In this document: piece after piece, positions 59,379 to 64,000 of the stretch
How positions within the stretch are numbered: the first letter of the stretch is position 1
Layout: every line of letters starts with the position of its first letter
Source: Jaltomata sinuosa
Taxonomy: Eukaryota > Streptophyta > Magnoliopsida > Solanales > Solanaceae
Direction: 5' to 3'
NCBI GenBank assembly: GCA_003996215.1
Contig: QJPP01003504.1
Span: forward strand, 23,501-87,500
Length of the DNA stretch: 64,000 nucleotides
Translations under genes and position numbers: made by a program
The notes under the pieces: model-generated
Database searches by the model: none
The model's input: the letters and a program-made list of their open reading frames with translations, nothing else
What the model was told of the DNA's origin: nothing

Positions 59379-62022
59379 TGTAATGATCCTCTTGGTCATT
59401 TTTGTATTTTTGTGTGTTTCTACCATTTCGACCCTTCTCGTAGCTTCTACACTGTATTTTTCTATAGGGATGGGTGGTGTGGTTCTCGAGGTGTTTAGTC
59501 GGGTTTTAGAAGGAATTTCCTATTTTGGAACTTTTAAAGTTGATAAGTTTGACTTCAGTGAATATTTATAGTAAATATGCTCGAATGAAAATTTCATCAA
59601 TTCTTTAGCTCCAACATGTGGATTTTGGGCTAGTGGGATCTTTGATTTGTGTTTTGAGGCTTTCAGACTGATTTTGGGCGCTTGGGTGAATTTTAATGTT
59701 TTTAGCCAAAGGGTTGACTTTAGTCAACATTTCGTCAAGATGACCTCCATTGGTCATTTTTTGATTTCGTTGAGTCCAAAATGTCATTTTAAGTTGGGTA
59801 ACATATTTGGTTTATGTTCACGGGGTTTGAAATTAATCCCCCGAGTCCATTCGAATACTTAGGCATTTGGTTGAGCTTCTAATACAACTCGTGCTTTGTG
59901 CAGCCGCTCCTACGGAGGGTGCAATGTTCACTTATCTCTGCTCTTATAGAACTTAATCGTCATTGCGAGCTCGCGCCTGCGAGCTTGTGGATGCTTCTTT
60001 GGAGCATGAGGAGATGGTGGGTCTTCACTTCTGCGGGATTTTTTTTTCTCCACTAGCATCGCACCTGCGGTGAATCTTCTACATGAGAAAAAATCGCTGA
60101 CCTTTTTATGATCTTCTCGCTCATTTAATTCCCAAAGTTTCCAAAAACATTTCCATAGATTTGAGAGCTCGATTGATAGTGTAAGCGGCGATTCCTTAGA
60201 GATATTTTAAGCTATTAAGTTTATTCTCTTCCTCCTTACGCTCTATTTCCCATTCTAGCTTTAATTATGTTTTTTTATTAGTGAATTGGGTCTTATATTC
60301 TTGATTTTTCCTTCATTAAAGTGAACTTTCCAGATTATTTGAGGTCTGAATGCAATTCTGTCTTCACCCAACTTTCGGGTATGTGATCCTCACCTTATTT
60401 GAAAGGTAGTTGTGGAATTTATTTTGATTTCTTTGACGGGCCCCGAGGGTTAATATTTTACTCGATTTCTGGCCCAAATTATAAAATATCAATATGGGTA
60501 TTGTTAGATTTATAGTGATGCATAGATTATGTATTTGATAGAGTGATAGCGATCCGAGGCTTTGCAAAGAGGAACACTTTTGTGTGATTATTTGTGTGTG
60601 CAGTTTGGCTGTGAGGTAAGTTACATTTTCTCTTCTTTAGACTTAGCTTGTTTAGGTAGTATCTTTTATAAATTTTATGTTGGTTAGGTGAATTTGCAAG
60701 GTAAGATTAGGTTTATTTAAATTTTTTAATAAATGGCCTATTTCGATAAATGGCCTATTTCGATAAGGTTTATAAGATTAGGTAAGATTAGTTCAGGTTG
60801 CTTAATAAAGTGTTAGGATTAGAGTAGGGATCCTTAGTATAAGATTACGGAGGATTTCGTGGTAGAATAGCTTTCTTTTATTGGTTCTTGTTATTATCGC
60901 TTTTATTTAAGTATCTTTCCTTTTGTTACAATTTTATGGGTCCAAGGTCATGGATTAGGATTGGATGGACTCTAGGATAGTGTGAATATTGTATAGAGGG
61001 TGGTTTACCCTATTTTATGTTTCTATATATATATACATACTTTCATACACATGGTTGAAATATGTTTTGGAGAAAAATATTGTCTTTTTGTCTTTAAAAA
61101 GGAAATATACCATTTTATTTTGGTTTTTTGGATTACAGAAAGGATTGCATTGTTTTATCACTAATTCCTTATTCGGAAAGATTGTATTTTTTTACACTCG
61201 GTTCAAGGGATATTTCTAGATGTTTTCTCTGTAAACGTTTTTGTTAATGAGTCTGAGCTACGATTCTGGATAGCTCGAGGGATCAATTCTGAGTTCTTAT
61301 ACTTTATGCATATGTTGAGGAGCTTCGGCGGCCCGAGGGATAATTCTGGGTTTTACTTTTCTGTATTGGCCACATACTGCACCGCATCATCCCATATAGC
61401 ATAACATCCTTCATGTATTCTTATATTGCATGTATTGTCATTATTATCTTCATTTTATCCTTGTATATTTGAGATTACTAGGTTACCTTCTGACGTATAT
61501 TTTTCTTTCATGTCTTTTATATTATATATTACCTTCTGAGCTCGGTCGGCATATGATGCCTACTAAATACCCCATGTTTTTATACTATACTACACTTCTG
61601 CATCTTTTTCTGATACAACACTAGTACGAGTCACCCTTGTTGATTTCCTGCTCATTCGAGGACCTCCATGATCGGATCATGGTGAGCTCTTGGCATCCGG
61701 AGACTTACTTCATTCCTTCTTATTTCTACTGTCTATATTTTTGTATTTACTAGACAATTATGTATTGTATAGTTATATTATGTACTTTAGTGGTTCTTTT
61801 ATCGGTGACACCAGGTTCGGGATAAGTATCTTGTATATTTTGTCTTTCTTTTATTTCCATATGGCCTCTATTGTATATTTTGTACCTGTTATGTATGTAT
61901 CTATAGATGGTGGCCAATTTGTTTCATTTTTGCTTCCTTTCTTAAATATGTATGCCATTATTTTCTATTAGATTCTTGGGTTTTGGCTTACCTACTGGAG
62001 GGTTATAGTATGTACCATTGAT
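59379..62022 (+). repeat. LTR of a further Ty3/gypsy-like family, 3'-truncated
   Basis: Begins TGTAATGATCC, like the LTR starts of D and E, and runs to a region near 61985-62020 (ttacctactggagggttata) that parallels cacctaccgggggttgtagg of solo LTR 2, where about 40 bp would remain. The ending is missing. A U3-type word block lies at 59900-60000 (gcgagctcgcgcctgcgagc). The T-rich open frames at 60989-61971 look compositional. Confidence 0.6.
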
Positions 62023-62640
62023 GTGAGGCTAAAAGTAGTGTTTTTGTCATATAGATTGCCTCACATTTTATTTGTTTTAAGACACTTTTGAGCTTACATT
62101 ATATGAATTACGCTTACGTTGCCAGTTTTGATGTGTAGATTTAAAAGAAAGGATTTGCATGTACTAGAGCATTATGGAGCTATTATGGAGCTTTAAAGTC
62201 TAAGTAGGAAATGATAAAGATGATCTAGAGCATGTTCATGGTTAGGAGATCAAGACGGGAGCTTAACGGAGGCAAAATGGTGAAAAAGGCAAAAAAATGC
62301 ACTATGGAGGGGCATGGGTGCTTCCCCATGCGCCCCTATAGTGTGAACTACCAGGAGCTCACCTAGTGCTCCCAAAATGCACTATGGCACTGCCCTAAGC
62401 AAGGCCATAGGACAATTCTGGCCTAGTTCAGCAAGCGTTGGCCCAAACAATCCAAATTCGACCTGGAGTCCCACTAAACCCTATAAATACTACTTTCCTC
62501 CATATTTTCAGTAGTAAGACATAGTTTTGCATAAGTTATTTGACCAATTGTAACTTCTTGATTTCAATAGTTGAAGTAAGTATTTAGCAAAGACTCAGAA
62601 TAAGTAAGAACAGAAAATTCGATTTAAGTTTTAAATTAGC
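62023..62640 (+). other. LTR-like fragment with word cluster and TATA box; no gene
   Basis: Contains repeated words around atgcactatgg and ccccatgcgcccctatagtg at 62295-62395, then a TATA box. The arrangement is that of a U3/R region. Boundaries and family are unknown. Confidence 0.45.
62482..62489 (+). promoter_or_regulatory. TATA box in LTR-like fragment
   Basis: TATAAATA, about 90 bp after the word cluster. Confidence 0.45.
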
Positions 62641-62649
62641 TTAAGTTAG

Positions 62650-64000
62650 TCCATATTTTTACTTTTTATTGACCCCTTTCAAAAGAGGTAGGATCCGATG
62701 AATCGAAAATAATTAATTAAGAATTCAAAACTTTTTTATGGAACAGACATATGAATATGCGTGGATTATACATTTAATTCCACTTCCAGTCTCTATGTTA
62801 ATAGGAGCGGGACTTTTTTTTTCGAATGGCAACAAAAGGTTTTCGCCGTATGTGGGCTTTTCAAAGTGTTTTATTGTTAATCAAAGTCATGATTTTTTCA
62901 ATCTACCTGTCTATTCAACAAATAAATATCAGTTCTTTATATCAATATGTATACTCTTGGATCATCAATAATGATTTTTCTTTAGACTTCGGATACTTGA
63001 TCGACCCACTTACTTCTATTATGTCAATATTAATCACTACTGTTGGAATTATGGTTCTTATTTATAGTGATAATTATATGGCTCATGATCAAGGCTATTT
63101 GAGATTTTTTGCTTATTTGAGTTTTTTTAGTACTTCCATGTTGGGATTAATTACTAGTTTGAATTTGATACAAATTTATATTTTTTGGGAGTTGGTTGGG
63201 ATGGGTTCCTATCTATTAATAGGATTTTGGTTTACACGACATGTTGCGGAAAATACTTGTCAAAAAGCATTTGTAACTAATTGTGTAGGGGATTTTGGTT
63301 TATTATTAGGAATTTTAGGTTTTTATTGGATAACGGGGAGTTTCAAATTTAGGAATTTATTCAAAATATTCAATAACTTGATTTATAATAATGAGGTCAA
63401 TTTTTTATTTGTTACTTTATGCGCTGTTCTCTTATTTGCCGGTGTAGTTGCTAAATCCGCCCAACTCCCCCTTCATGTATGGTTACCTAATAACATGGAG
63501 GGGCCTTGTACTATTTCAGCTCATATACATGCTGCTACTATAGTAGCGGCGGGAATTTTTCTTATACCTCGACTTTTTCCTCTTTTCAGAGTTATACCAT
63601 AAATAATGTATTTGATCTCAGTTATAGGAATAATAACAGTATTATTAGGAGCTACTTTAGCTCTTGCTCAAAAAGACATTAAGAGAGGTTTAGCCTATTC
63701 CACAATGTCTCAATTGGGTTATATAATGTTAGCTCTAGGTATGAGGTGTTATCGAAGAGCTTTATTTCATTTGATTACTCATGCTTATTCCAAAGCATTA
63801 TTATTTTTAGGATCCGGATCCATTATTCACTCAATGGAACTATTGTTGGATATTCTCCAGCTAAAAGCCAGAATATGGGTCTTATGGGAGGTTTAAGAAA
63901 ACATGTACCAATTACCAAAATCACATTCTTATTAGGTACACTTTCTCTTTGTGGTATTCCACCTCTTGCTTGTTTTTGGTCCAAAGATGAAATTCTTAAT
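62650..64000 (+). other. NUPT 2: nuclear insertion of plastid DNA (ndhF region), runs off the window
   Basis: Plastid-like DNA starts in the ndhF 5' region (attgacccctttcaaaagag at about 62668) and continues to the end of the window. ndhF is far from rbcL/petA in plastomes, so this is a separate insertion or a rearranged piece. The left edge is approximate. Confidence 0.9.
62738..64000 (+). pseudogene. ndhF: ndhF pseudogene, 3' end beyond window (plastid NDH subunit 5)
   Basis: NdhF is a proton-channel-like membrane subunit of the plastid NADH-dehydrogenase-like complex. ATG at 62738 (MEQTYEYAWII). A 2-bp loss in the T run near 62812 shifts the frame, which resumes at about 62826 (ATKGFRRMWAFQSVLL). 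The long open stretch to 63602 shows DFGYLIDPLTSIMSILITTVG, YSDNYMAHDQGYLRFFAY and KSAQLPLHVWLPNNMEGP. A TAA at 63600 replaces a tyrosine codon. A one-base loss near 63837 breaks the frame again after IIHSMEL. Several conserved residues are changed (for example WELVGMGSY, TNCVGDFG). It runs off the window after the KDEIL region. Confidence 0.95.

Noticed and set aside
60989..61971. Hydrophobic open frames as membrane-protein genes
   Set aside because: They lie in T-rich LTR sequence, have no start context or family match, and T-rich strands give long hydrophobic frames by chance.

Overview
This is plant nuclear DNA made almost entirely of transposable elements. I found no intact host gene. 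It holds three recognisable LTR-retrotransposon stacks, several LTR fragments, and two stretches of plastid DNA that moved to the nucleus (NUPTs). The plastid genes are close to Solanaceae sequences. The Ty3/gypsy elements have initiator-tRNA-Met primer sites, 2-3.3 kb LTRs and chromodomain-type integrase tails, as is common in Solanaceae heterochromatin. I infer a Solanaceae species, in a repeat-rich (perhaps pericentromeric) region. I cannot name the species.

Layout. (1) 1-26743: element C, a plus-strand chromovirus-type Ty3/gypsy copy whose first 27 bp or so lie left of the window. Two minus-strand relatives interrupt its left LTR: element A (52-8234, no gag/pol seen) and element B (8919-18191, decayed gag-pol). 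Both have 5-bp target-site duplications, so C is the oldest of the three. (2) 26744-about 28510: non-coding, probably LTR-derived, with a short tandem repeat and a palindrome cluster. (3) About 28510-36990: a contiguous plastid insertion on the minus strand in normal plastome order: 5'-truncated rbcL, accD, psaI, ycf4, cemA, petA. All but psaI are broken. (4) About 37000-39635: the 3' end and one LTR of a Tat/Athila-like element. (5) 39636-57674: element D, another minus-strand chromovirus-like Ty3/gypsy copy. Its integrase is split by a solo LTR (44014-50400), which is itself split by a second solo LTR in the opposite orientation (47033-50152). The result is a palindrome with arms of about 3 kb. 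(6) 57675-about 62640: remnants, namely a possible LTR end, a Ty1/copia RT fragment, a truncated LTR and another LTR-like block with a TATA box. (7) About 62650-64000: a second, separate plastid insertion carrying a broken ndhF that runs off the window.

How the parts relate. Elements A, B, C and D share a primer-binding site type and similar LTR ends, so A could have been copied in trans by relatives of B or C. Every gag-pol seen here has stops or frameshifts and none looks autonomous now. Plastid gene damage is dominated by C-to-T/G-to-A nonsense changes plus small indels, as expected for methylated, non-functional nuclear DNA. I found no undescribed functional system. The most unusual features are the solo-LTR-in-solo-LTR palindrome, a gag stop codon shared by B and C, and short CG-rich word clusters in the U3 regions of several distinct LTR families.
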